From Acidimicrobiia bacterium (GTDB taxonomy: Bacteria; Actinomycetota; Acidimicrobiia; Acidimicrobiales; AC-14): 13,276 bases of DNA. A model generated the notes under the pieces. That model saw only the letters and a list, made by a program, of their open reading frames with translations, did no database searches and was not told the origin of the DNA. Positions 1 to 6,527 of the stretch are shown here, piece after piece (position 1 is the first letter of the stretch; the number at the start of each line of letters is the position of its first letter). The position numbers and the translations under genes were made by a program. The stretch covers positions 1 to 13,276 of the forward strand of contig JAFAUA010000375.1 in the NCBI GenBank assembly GCA_019243595.1. The letters run 5' to 3'.

Positions 1-1108
1 GCTCGAGGGCCGTACGCGGTTCATCACCAACGCCGGTGGGATCAACCCGGTCGCCGCCGGCCGGGCCGTCGTCGGCGCGGCGCGCTCGCTCGGTGTCAGC
101 GGCATCAAGGTTGCGACGGTCGTTGGTGACGACGTTCGAGGCCGCGCGTCGGAGCTCGGCCTGCCCGATGACGCGCTGTTCGCCAACGCCTATTTGGGAG
201 CGCGCCCGATCGTGGAGGCACTCGACGCGGGTGCTCAAGTGGTGATCACCGGTCGCGTCGCCGACGCCTCGCTTTTCCTTGCGCCGTTGATCCACGAGTT
301 CGGGTGGTCGTGGGACGACTACGACTCGCTGGCTGCCGGGGTCGTCATCGGCCACCTCCTGGAGTGCAGCGGCCAGGTCACGGGCGGCAACTACTCGGGT
401 CGCTGGTGGGAGAACCCCGACCCGATGCGCATCGCCTTCCCGATCGCCACCGTGGAGCCCGACGGTTCGGCCGTGATCAGCAAGCCGCCGGGCACCGGCG
501 GCATGGTCACCTTCGACACCGTGCGCGAGCAGCTGCTGTACGAGGTGCACGACCCTTCCCGCTACTTCTCGCCGGATGTCGTTGCCGACTTCACATCGCT
601 GACCCTCGACGACTTGGGCGACGACCGGGTGCGCGTCAGCGGCACTCGCGCCGCCGACCCGCCCACGACCGACACCTACAAGGGCCTGGTGTGCACGCCC
701 GCCGGGTACGCGGGCGAGGCGCGGCTGGTGTACCCGTGGCCCGATGCCGAAGCCAAGGCGCGGGCCGGCCTGGCGTTCCTGCGCAAGCGGGCCGAGGGCA
801 ACGGCGTGCCCGTCGAGGAGTGGCACGAGGAGTACTTCGGCGTCAACGCCTTCGGCGGGTCCACCGTCGAGAAGGACTTTGAGCCGCCGGAGGTGATCGG
901 TCGGTTGGCGTGGCGCACGGCCGACAAGGAGTCCGCCGGCCGGGTGGCCGGCGAGGTCGGCGTCCTCGGCCTGTCGGGGCCGCCGACGATCTCGGGCATG
1001 GGCCGCGGAAGGGGCGCCAGCCCGTCGCAGCTACTCGCCGTGGAACCGTTCTACGTCGACAAGAAGCTGGTCGACGACCAGGTCCGCGTCGAGGTCGAGG
1101 AGGTCTAG
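1..1108 (+). CDS. AtuA-family (DUF1446) protein, 5' partial
   Basis: The reading frame is open from base 2 with no stop until the TAG at 1106-1108, so the gene enters from the left and 368 residues are visible. The visible part starts just before a NAGGINP motif near the N-terminal third of the DUF1446 domain. It continues through VITGRVADASLFLAP and HLLECSGQVTGG to the C-terminal GMGRGRGASPSQLL, all hallmarks of AtuA-like proteins. I estimate that fewer than 100 N-terminal residues are missing. AtuA belongs to the acyclic terpene (citronellol/geraniol) utilisation pathway, but its biochemical role is not settled, and actinobacterial relatives usually sit in acyl-CoA degradation clusters. The stop overlaps the next start by one base, implying translational coupling with the small partner. 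An internal TTG at 194 is not the start, because conserved sequence lies upstream of it. Confidence 0.88.
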   Translation, partial: LEGRTRFITNAGGINPVAAGRAVVGAARSLGVSGIKVATVVGDDVRGRASELGLPDDALFANAYLGARPIVEALDAGAQVVITGRVADASLFLAPLIHEFGWSWDDYDSLAAGVVIGHLLECSGQVTGGNYSGRWWENPDPMRIAFPIATVEPDGSAVISKPPGTGGMVTFDTVREQLLYEVHDPSRYFSPDVVADFTSLTLDDLGDDRVRVSGTRAADPPTTDTYKGLVCTPAGYAGEARLVYPWPDAEAKARAGLAFLRKRAEGNGVPVEEWHEEYFGVNAFGGSTVEKDFEPPEVIGRLAWRTADKESAGRVAGEVGVLGLSGPPTISGMGRGRGASPSQLLAVEPFYVDKKLVDDQVRVEVEEV

Positions 1109-1476
1109 TGGCGCGGATCCAACTGCGTGATCTCTGCGGGGCGCGGTCGGGCGACAAGGGCGACATCAGCGACCTCTCGCTCTTCGCCGATGACGAAGCG
1201 GCCTACGAGGCCCTGCGGCAGGAAGTGACTGCTGAGCGAGTGAAGGCCCACTTCGCCGAGCTCGTCACCGGCGAGGTCGAACGCTTCGAAGCGCGCAACG
1301 TCCTCGCCCTGAAGTTCGTCATGCACGGCGCCCTTGGCGGCGGCGCCCCGAGGTCCCTGCGCGCCGACAACCTCGGCAAGACCCACGGCGCCACTCTCCT
1401 GCGCATGTGGGTCGACGTCCCCGACGAGGTCGCTGCCAATGCCAAACGCCGGGAGCGCCCCCCGCTCCCGAGCTAA
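1108..1476 (+). CDS. AtuA-like ferredoxin-fold small protein
   Basis: A 122-residue protein starting at GTG 1108, which shares its G with the upstream TAG (TAGTG). A strong GAGGAGG ribosome site at 1097-1103 supports this start. Residues 2-26 contain the motif GARSGDKGDISDLSLF, typical of the C-terminal domain of full-length AtuA proteins. The phrase KFVMHGALGGGAPRSL (about 72-87) is also typical of that domain. In many bacteria this domain is fused to DUF1446; here it is a separate gene. The two products probably associate and act in the same acyl-CoA or terpenoid catabolic function. The enzymatic activity is unknown. The family assignment is confident; the pathway is inference from the neighbour and the family. 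Confidence 0.85.
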   Translation: MARIQLRDLCGARSGDKGDISDLSLFADDEAAYEALRQEVTAERVKAHFAELVTGEVERFEARNVLALKFVMHGALGGGAPRSLRADNLGKTHGATLLRMWVDVPDEVAANAKRRERPPLPS

Positions 1477-1478
1477 AA

Positions 1479-1559
1479 CCAAAAACCTCTCCGATCTCCG
1501 GCCCGCGCTCCGTTTCTGCCGGTTTGCCGGGGGAAAATCCAACCTTGGAGAGGTTTTGG
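1479..1559. repeat. Inverted repeat between convergent genes, possible bidirectional terminator
   Basis: An 11-base perfect inverted repeat pairs 1482-1492 (AAAACCTCTCC) with 1547-1557 (GGAGAGGTTTT). With one bulged A it extends to 13 pairs (1479-1492 with 1547-1559). A smaller stem lies inside the 54-base loop (CCGGC 1498-1502 with GCCGG 1518-1522). The element fills the gap between two convergent genes, starting 3 bases after one stop and ending 3 bases before the other. On both strands the 3' arm ends in a T-run, as in an intrinsic terminator. The loop is long for a classical terminator, so a mobile palindromic repeat is an alternative. Confidence 0.5.
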
Positions 1560-1561
1560 CG

Positions 1562-2125
1562 TCAGGGACTGCGGCCGACGAGCGCGAGGAGGCGGCGCTG
1601 CGGGTCGGTGGCGGCGGTGTCGACGGTCGGCTCCTCGAAGTAGCCGCCCGCATCCAAGCCGGTGCCGTGGTCGGTCAGCCGACTGAGGAGTGAGTCGACC
1701 ACTTCGGGGTCGACCTCCTCGTCGGCGCCGATGGCTCGCGCCAGGTCCCACGCGTGAACGGTCCATTCGGCGACGCGTAGCCACAACAGGTCGAGGCCGC
1801 TGCGGTCGCCGGCGGGGTGGTGGACGGTCCGCGCGAGAGCGCCCGACTCCGAGAAGGCGGCGAGGACATCGGCGGCGGACGCGTCGAACGACTCCACGGC
1901 ATCGTCGCCGACGTGGTCGACGGAGCGGGTGGCATGTACCTCGTCCGGCGTGGCGCCGCGGAGCAGCATTTCGTAGCGCCGGTTGCCGCCGAGCACGTGA
2001 TTGACGAGCTCCCGCACGTCCCACTCCTCGCACGGCGTCGGCGCGTCCCAGTCCTCATCGCCGACATCGACCAGCACGCGCCGGAACTCAACCCGGGAGC
2101 GTTCAAGGGTCTCGAAGGCGTCCAT
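1562..2125 (-). CDS. TIGR03086-type DinB-like metal-binding protein (mycothiol-dependent maleylpyruvate isomerase family)
   Basis: A 187-residue protein. The N-terminal MDMPI/DinB-like four-helix domain shows PTPCEEWDVRELVNHV (29-44) and AEWTVHAWDLARA (119-131). The likely metal triad is H43, E120 and H124; the E-x3-H spacing matches the zinc site known from mycothiol-dependent maleylpyruvate isomerase. Such proteins use or are thought to use mycothiol, the actinobacterial thiol, in isomerisation or detoxification reactions. The substrate here is unknown. The gene is last in a leftward operon. Its ATG (2125-2123) directly abuts the TGA of the methyltransferase gene, with a GAGG sequence a few bases upstream. 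Family certain, function inferred only at the class level. Confidence 0.85.
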   Translation of the reverse strand: MDAFETLERSRVEFRRVLVDVGDEDWDAPTPCEEWDVRELVNHVLGGNRRYEMLLRGATPDEVHATRSVDHVGDDAVESFDASAADVLAAFSESGALARTVHHPAGDRSGLDLLWLRVAEWTVHAWDLARAIGADEEVDPEVVDSLLSRLTDHGTGLDAGGYFEEPTVDTAATDPQRRLLALVGRSP

Positions 2126-2722
2126 TCATGCCTCGGGAAGCCGGGTGATCGTTGCCAGCCAGGCTTGGACGGGATCGGGCTGGATAATGACGTCCAGTCC
2201 GACCGGATCGATGGCGTCGATCCGCCAGCCGTCGGCGAAGCTGGCGCGCAACTCGTCCTTAGTGATCCGGCGCGGGCCCCAATCGCCGGGCTGACGGTCG
2301 CTGAAGCACATCAGGAACACGCGGCCGCCAGCAACGACCGCAGCGGCGAGGCTTGCCACGTAGCGGGTCCGGTCGCCGTCGTCGAAGGTGTGGAACAGGC
2401 CGCAGTCGACCACCGTGTCGAACTCCTCGCCGAGCGCGCCGAGGTCGAGCGCGTCGCCCACAACGAAGCGCGCTGCGAGACCCCGGCCGCGGGCCTTCTC
2501 GCCCGCCAGCGAGACGGCCGTGGGCGCGGCGTCGACGCCGACGGCTTCGAGCCCACGTGCAGCGGCGAGCAGCGCGTGCTCGCCCGTGCCGCAACCGGCG
2601 TCGAGGACCCGGCCGCGCCACTGGTCAGCGACGGCCTCGAGCGCCGGTTGCGGGCGGCCGATGTCCCACGGTGGCGCGTCGGCGCCGTGATACGACGCTT
2701 CGAAATCCGGGTGATCGGTCAT
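2126..2722 (-). CDS. Class I SAM-dependent methyltransferase
   Basis: A 198-residue Rossmann-fold methyltransferase. Motif I is VLDAGCGTGE (39-48), the acidic ribose-binding residue is D64 (VGVDAAP), D90 lies in GDALDL, and motif IV is FDTVVDCGLFHTF (101-113). The lead-in PPWDIGRPQPA (17-27) is common in small TehB/thiopurine-methyltransferase-like enzymes, but the substrate cannot be read from sequence. The chosen ATG (2722-2720) overlaps the TGA of the upstream cysteine desulfurase gene as ATGA, which indicates translational coupling. The frame stays open further upstream, to about 2893, but that extension lies inside the desulfurase gene and is a low-complexity arginine-rich shadow, so I exclude it. 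Co-transcription with sulfur genes may hint at a thiol or sulfur substrate; this is speculation. Confidence 0.88.
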   Translation of the reverse strand: MTDHPDFEASYHGADAPPWDIGRPQPALEAVADQWRGRVLDAGCGTGEHALLAAARGLEAVGVDAAPTAVSLAGEKARGRGLAARFVVGDALDLGALGEEFDTVVDCGLFHTFDDGDRTRYVASLAAAVVAGGRVFLMCFSDRQPGDWGPRRITKDELRASFADGWRIDAIDPVGLDVIIQPDPVQAWLATITRLPEA

Positions 2723-3828
2723 CCAGCGGCTCCTAAAGCGCGGAGGCGCTCGACCACCTTCGGGAGCGCCTCGATGAAGGCGTCGATGTCGTCGTCGGTC
2801 GTCGACCAGCCCACGGAGACGCGCAGCGAGCGCTCGGCGTCGACCCCCATGGCTTCGAGCACCGGGGAAGGTTCGAGCGACTCGGACGAGCACGCGCTAC
2901 CGGAGTGGGCGGCGACGCCGGCCTGGTCGAGGCCCAGGAGCACAGCCTCGGCCTCGACGCCCTCGACGCCGAGACACACGATGTGGGGGAGGCGCACCTC
3001 CGTGTCGCCGTAGGGAACGACGCCCCCGGGCAGCTTCTCGAGGACTCTGGCCGTCTGGGCCCGGGCGACGGACGCCTCGGCATCGAGCCTGGTCGGATCC
3101 GACAGCACGGTCGCAGCGGCACCGAACCCGGCGATGCCGGCGACGTTCTCCATTCCTGCTCTCCGGGCGCGCTCCTGCTCGCCACCGACGATGAACGGCC
3201 GCAGGCGCAGTCCCCGCCGCACGACGAGGGCGCCGACGCCCTGCGGGCCACCGAACTTGTGGGCGCTGACCGAGAGCAGGTCGGCGCCCAGATCAGCGAA
3301 CGAGAGCGGCATATGGCCGACGGCCTGGGCGGCGTCGACATGGACGAGCACGCCGCGCTCGCGGCACTCGGCGACGACGGCCGCGACGGGCTGGAGGGTG
3401 GCGACTTCGTGGTTGCCCCACTGCAGGTTCACGAGCGCGGTGTCGGGCCGGATGGCGGTGATGACTTCGTCGGCGTCGACTCGGCCGAACCGGTCGATGC
3501 CCACCCAGGTGACGTCGTAACGCGCACACGCGTCGCGCACCGCCGAATGCTCGACGACCGGACACACGATGTGCGAGCCGCGCTCGGCGGCGCCCCAGAC
3601 GGCGGCGTTGATCGCCTCAGTTGCGCCGCTCGTGAACACGATCTCACGCGCCCGCGCCCCCAACAGCGTGGCGACGCTTTCCCGAGCGCTCTCGACGGCT
3701 CCGCGGGCGACACGGCCCTCGGTGTGCACCCGTCCGGGGTCGGCCGCGTTCGCCAGCCACGGCACCATCGCCTCGAGCACCTCCGGCCGGGCCGGCGACG
3801 TCGACGCGTGGTCGAGGTAGTGGCGCAT
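2719..3828 (-). CDS. Cysteine desulfurase (NifS/IscS family, class V aminotransferase)
   Basis: A 369-residue PLP enzyme that takes sulfur from L-cysteine, forming a persulfide for Fe-S cluster assembly or tRNA thiolation. The N-terminal YLDHASTSPARPEVLEAM is typical of the family. H94 should stack on PLP, D165 and Q168 (VDAAQAVGH) bind the cofactor, and K191 in SVSAHKFGGPQG forms the Schiff base. The mobile-loop cysteine is C313 in HSGSACSSESLEPS. The loop sequence resembles the NifS/IscS branch rather than SufS. Length is slightly below the roughly 400 residues common for IscS. The ATG at 3828 lies 16 bases after the stop of the regulator gene, and the last codon overlaps the methyltransferase start. 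No IscU or MnmA gene is adjacent, so whether it feeds Fe-S assembly or thiolation is open; the regulator and nearby Mrp favour Fe-S. Confidence 0.93.
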   Translation of the reverse strand: MRHYLDHASTSPARPEVLEAMVPWLANAADPGRVHTEGRVARGAVESARESVATLLGARAREIVFTSGATEAINAAVWGAAERGSHIVCPVVEHSAVRDACARYDVTWVGIDRFGRVDADEVITAIRPDTALVNLQWGNHEVATLQPVAAVVAECRERGVLVHVDAAQAVGHMPLSFADLGADLLSVSAHKFGGPQGVGALVVRRGLRLRPFIVGGEQERARRAGMENVAGIAGFGAAATVLSDPTRLDAEASVARAQTARVLEKLPGGVVPYGDTEVRLPHIVCLGVEGVEAEAVLLGLDQAGVAAHSGSACSSESLEPSPVLEAMGVDAERSLRVSVGWSTTDDDIDAFIEALPKVVERLRALGAAG

Positions 3829-3844
3829 CAGCGCAACGCGCCGC

Positions 3845-4561
3845 CTAGAGCGCGGTGACGCAGACGTCGTCGCCCTGGGGGCGGGACGCCTCGGTGTGGG
3901 GGACGGTGTCGCCGTAGAGACCGGCGAGCATGCCCTTCACGATGCCGCGGTCGACGGCGCAGATGACGGGGTGCTGCACGGCGGCGTCGCCGAACGGGCA
4001 GTGCTCGGCGATGATCGCCAGCGACCGCGAGCCGGGGCGGGCCTCGGCGTGAGCGGCGAAGCCGTGGGCGGTCAAGGCGTCGGCGACGGCGTGCAGCGCG
4101 GACTGGAAGGAGCGGTGGCCCTCCCCGGGCGCCATCGACGCGGCCAGCGTCTGGCCGTATTCGATGCCGACAGCCTCCGCCATGGCCTCGGCCTTGGCGG
4201 CGGGCACCAGCTCCAGCGCTCGGCCCAGCAGTGTGACGAGCAGGTCGTCGCGGCGCGCCGGGAACTCGAGACCCGTGTCCTTGGCCGTCGCCCGGTAGCG
4301 CTTGGACGGGCGGCCGACGCCGGCGTGGGCGGCCCGCTGCACGGCGACCTCCAGGTACCCACCGGCGGCCAGCTTGTCGAGGTGGTGACGAGCCACGTTG
4401 GGGTGCAGCTCGAAGCGCTCGGCGACCTCCGACGCTGTGACCCCGACCTCGCCCTCGCGCGCGAACAGGTAGATCTCGCGACGGGTGGGATCCCCGAAGG
4501 CGCTGGTGACGGCCGTGACGGCGGCGGAGAATTCGCCCGCCGTGAGGCCTTCTTCAACCAC
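3845..4561 (-). CDS. SufR-like/ArsR-type winged-helix transcriptional regulator with C-terminal cysteine motif
   Basis: A 238-residue regulator. Residues 15-90 form a winged helix-turn-helix: AFGDPTRREIY (21-31), ASEVAERFELHPNVARHHLDKL (recognition helix about 54-65), and a wing ending in GRPSKRYRAT. The C-terminal half holds C188 (EHCPF), C201 (HPVICAVDRG) and C234 (DDVCVTAL). The 13-residue step between the first two, the CPF motif and a late cysteine are typical of actinobacterial SufR and relatives, which bind an Fe-S cluster and repress Fe-S biogenesis genes. The start is GTG at 4561-4559. A TAGAAT -10 box ends six bases before it, so the mRNA is probably leaderless and no ribosome site is needed. 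It heads the operon with a cysteine desulfurase and is divergent from Mrp across a palindrome, which suggests autoregulation. Cluster binding is inferred from cysteine positions only. Confidence 0.85.
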   Translation of the reverse strand: MVEEGLTAGEFSAAVTAVTSAFGDPTRREIYLFAREGEVGVTASEVAERFELHPNVARHHLDKLAAGGYLEVAVQRAAHAGVGRPSKRYRATAKDTGLEFPARRDDLLVTLLGRALELVPAAKAEAMAEAVGIEYGQTLAASMAPGEGHRSFQSALHAVADALTAHGFAAHAEARPGSRSLAIIAEHCPFGDAAVQHPVICAVDRGIVKGMLAGLYGDTVPHTEASRPQGDDVCVTAL

Positions 4562-4567
4562 GCCAGT

Positions 4568-4573
4568 ATTCTA
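4568..4573 (-). promoter_or_regulatory. Candidate -10 box of the regulator operon (leaderless)
   Basis: Read leftwards, the sequence is TAGAAT, a good match to the actinobacterial TANNNT -10 element. Its last T lies seven bases before the G of the GTG start at 4561, so transcription would begin at or next to the start codon. No clear TTGACA-like -35 is visible at the expected spacing. Confidence 0.5.
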
Positions 4574-4587
4574 CCTATCCGGATAGG
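4574..4587. promoter_or_regulatory. Perfect 14-bp palindrome, candidate operator of the SufR-like regulator
   Basis: The sequence CCTATCCGGATAGG is identical to its own reverse complement. It lies in the 51-base gap between divergent start codons, directly upstream of the -10 box of the regulator operon and in the leader or core promoter of mrp. A repressor dimer bound here would block both promoters. It is the only notable palindrome in this gap. Assignment to the adjacent regulator is inference; I have not matched it to a published SufR box. Confidence 0.6.
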
Positions 4588-4612
4588 AGAAATCCCCGGA
4601 GGCCCATTTCCC

Positions 4613-5770
4613 GTGCCCGTCACCGAACCCCAGGTCATCGACGCCCTGCGCCCCGTGCAGGACCCCGAGCTGCACCGGAGCATCGTCGACCTCGACATGG
4701 TCGGCGGGGTCGACATCAACGGCGCCAACGTGGCCGTCAACGTCACCCTCACCGTCGCCGGCTGTCCGCTGCGCGCCGAGCTCACCGATCGGGTCACCGC
4801 TGCCGTGCAGGCGCTCGACGGCGTTGATCACGTCGACGTCTCCTTCGGCGTCATGACCGACGAACAGCGTGCCGCCCTCCGCGACCGGCTCCAGGCCTCG
4901 GGGGGACAAGGCCAGGGCCACGCCCACGCCGGACACGCCCCCGGCCACGGACAGGCCGAAGCACCGAACATCCCCTTCGCCGAGGCCGGTGCCCGCACGC
5001 GCGTCCTCGGCATCTCGAGCGGCAAGGGCGGCGTCGGCAAGTCGTCGGTCACCGTGAACACCGCCATCGCCCTCGCTCGCCTCGGCCACGAGGTCGGCAT
5101 TCTCGACGCCGACGTCTACGGCTTCTCGGTGCCGCGCATGCTCGGCATCAACCAGCAGCCGGTCGTGATCGACCAGATGATCGTGCCGCCGGTCGCCTAC
5201 GACGTGAAGTGCATCTCGATGGGCTTCTTCGCCGGCGAGGACCAGCCGGTGATCTGGCGCGGACCGATGCTGCACAAGGCCCTCGAGCAGTTCCTCACCG
5301 ACGTGTACTGGGGCGAGCCCGACTTCCTGCTCGTCGACATGCCCCCGGGCACCGGTGACGTCGCTTTGTCGGTCGCCCAATTCATGCCGCGATCAGAGGT
5401 GTTCGTCGTCACCACGCCGCAGCCCGCCGCCCAGCGCGTGGCTCAGCGGAGCGCGCTGATGGCGCGCAAAGTCCACCTCGGGGTGGCCGGCGTGATCGAG
5501 AACATGTCCTGGTTCACCGGCGACGACGGCAAGCGCTACGAGATCTTCGGGCGGGGCGGCGGTCAGCAACTCGCCGACCAGCTCGAGGTGCCGCTCGTGG
5601 GCCAGATCCCGCTGGTCACCGAGCTGCGCGAGGGCGGCGACGAGGGCCGCCCGATCGTGGCCACCGAGCCCGACAGCGAAGCGGCGCAGGCCTTCACTGC
5701 GGTCGCCCAGCGCATCGCCACGGAGCTGGCCCCGAAGAAGATCTACCGGCGGGAGCTGACCATCCGTTAG
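4613..5770 (+). CDS. mrp: Mrp/ApbC/Nbp35-family Fe-S cluster carrier P-loop ATPase
   Basis: A 385-residue cytosolic Fe-S cluster carrier. Residues 5-80 form a MIP18 (DUF59) domain with TVAGCPLR (C51). A His/Gly-rich linker (100-114, HAHAGHAPGHG) follows, then the ATPase domain. This has the deviant Walker A GKGGVGKSS (137-145), GILDADVYG (162-170) and Walker B/switch II DMPPGTGD (242-249). The usual CxxC that bridges a [4Fe-4S] cluster at the dimer interface is missing: where it is expected, after IENMSWF, the sequence reads TGDDGKRYEIFGRGGG. The GTG at 4613 follows GGAGG at 4598-4602. The same frame is open back to 3896, but that part lies inside the regulator gene and is unrelated. It is divergent from the regulator-desulfurase operon across a palindrome, so it is probably co-regulated. 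Confidence 0.93.
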   Translation: MPVTEPQVIDALRPVQDPELHRSIVDLDMVGGVDINGANVAVNVTLTVAGCPLRAELTDRVTAAVQALDGVDHVDVSFGVMTDEQRAALRDRLQASGGQGQGHAHAGHAPGHGQAEAPNIPFAEAGARTRVLGISSGKGGVGKSSVTVNTAIALARLGHEVGILDADVYGFSVPRMLGINQQPVVIDQMIVPPVAYDVKCISMGFFAGEDQPVIWRGPMLHKALEQFLTDVYWGEPDFLLVDMPPGTGDVALSVAQFMPRSEVFVVTTPQPAAQRVAQRSALMARKVHLGVAGVIENMSWFTGDDGKRYEIFGRGGGQQLADQLEVPLVGQIPLVTELREGGDEGRPIVATEPDSEAAQAFTAVAQRIATELAPKKIYRRELTIR

Positions 5771-5783
5771 CCGGCCGGCGCCG

Positions 5784-5789
5784 TAGTTT
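5784..5789 (+). promoter_or_regulatory. Candidate -10 box for the molybdoenzyme gene (leaderless)
   Basis: TAGTTT fits TANNNT and its last T is seven bases before the A of the ATG at 5796, the same geometry as at the regulator gene. No Shine-Dalgarno sequence precedes this ATG, which fits a leaderless transcript starting an operon that is independent of mrp, only 25 bases after its stop. No convincing -35 is seen. Confidence 0.45.
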
Positions 5790-5795
5790 CTACAT

Positions 5796-6527
5796 ATGGC
5801 GCGCGCCGAGGCCACCGCCCCCGAGAAGGGCACGCCCGTCGGGCGCCGGGTCTTCCTGGGCATGGTCGGTCTCGCCGCTGCCGGCGTGGCGTTCGGCTCG
5901 AAGGCCCAGGACTGGCTCGAGCACGCGCTCGCCCCGATCACGGCGAGAGACGGCACCGGGCTGTCGACCTTTCTGCCCGTCGGCCGTTTTCGCATCTACT
6001 CGGTGACGGGCGACCTCCCCGGCAAGAACGTCGCCGACTACCGCCTGAAGGTCGGCGGTCACGTCAGCCAGCCACTCACCCTCAGCTACGCCGATCTGCA
6101 GGCGATGCCGCCCACCGACCTCAACAAGGACTTCCAGTGCGTCACCGGGTGGCGCGTGCACAACGTGAAGTGGACCGGTGTTCGCCTCGGCGACCTGCTC
6201 AATCGGGCCGGACTCATGCCCGGCGCCGGCGGCGTCCAGTTCCGGTCGTTCGACGGCGCCTACACCGAGAGCCTGACGATGGAGCAGGCCCTGCGCCCCG
6301 ACGTCATCGTTGCCTATTCGATGGAAGGCAAGACGGTGTCCCGGGAGCACGGTGGGCCGGTGCGCCTCTACGTGGCGCCGATGTACGGCTACAAGTCCTG
6401 CAAGTGGCTCGACGCCATCGACGTCGTCGCCGGCAAACCCGAGCCCGGTTACTGGGAGGAGCGGGGCTACGACGTCGACGGTTGGGTCGGGAAATCGAAT
6501 GGTCGCGACGACAAGCCCACGAGCTGA
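5796..6527 (+). CDS. Sulfite-oxidase-family (MsrP/YedY-like) molybdopterin oxidoreductase, Tat substrate
   Basis: A 243-residue protein with one molybdopterin-binding domain of the sulfite oxidase fold. The N-terminus has a twin-arginine motif, GRRVFLG (16-22), and a hydrophobic stretch to about residue 34, so it is exported folded by Tat and may stay anchored because no strong cleavage site is obvious. C115 in FQCVTGWRV is the expected molybdenum ligand. EHGGPVRLYVAPMYGYKSCKW (184-204) includes the conserved cofactor-binding segment. Some family members reduce methionine sulfoxide (MsrP) or oxidise sulfite; the substrate here is unknown. The short length, lack of a dimerisation domain and adjacent cytochrome b favour an MsrP-like enzyme that exchanges electrons with the membrane. 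Its end overlaps the cytochrome b gene by 29 bases. Confidence 0.88.
   Translation: MARAEATAPEKGTPVGRRVFLGMVGLAAAGVAFGSKAQDWLEHALAPITARDGTGLSTFLPVGRFRIYSVTGDLPGKNVADYRLKVGGHVSQPLTLSYADLQAMPPTDLNKDFQCVTGWRVHNVKWTGVRLGDLLNRAGLMPGAGGVQFRSFDGAYTESLTMEQALRPDVIVAYSMEGKTVSREHGGPVRLYVAPMYGYKSCKWLDAIDVVAGKPEPGYWEERGYDVDGWVGKSNGRDDKPTS

Noticed and set aside
2723..2893. 57-residue N-terminal extension of the methyltransferase
   Set aside because: It is arginine-rich and lies inside the desulfurase 3' end; the ATGA overlap gives a standard start.
1817..3013. 398-residue open frame on the + strand across the methyltransferase and desulfurase genes
   Set aside because: It is antisense to well-supported genes with clear motifs. 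The translation has no recognisable domain and reflects high GC at third positions.
2905..3858. 317-residue open frame on the + strand
   Set aside because: It is a shadow of the cysteine desulfurase gene, which has all catalytic residues on the other strand.
3896..4612. Long N-terminal extension of the Mrp frame
   Set aside because: It overlaps the regulator gene antisense, shows no domain, and GTG 4613 has a ribosome site and begins the MIP18 domain.
5770..5779. GCCGGCCGGC palindrome after mrp
   Set aside because: It is short and GC-only with no T-run, so it is unlikely to be a terminator, and such strings are common in this composition.
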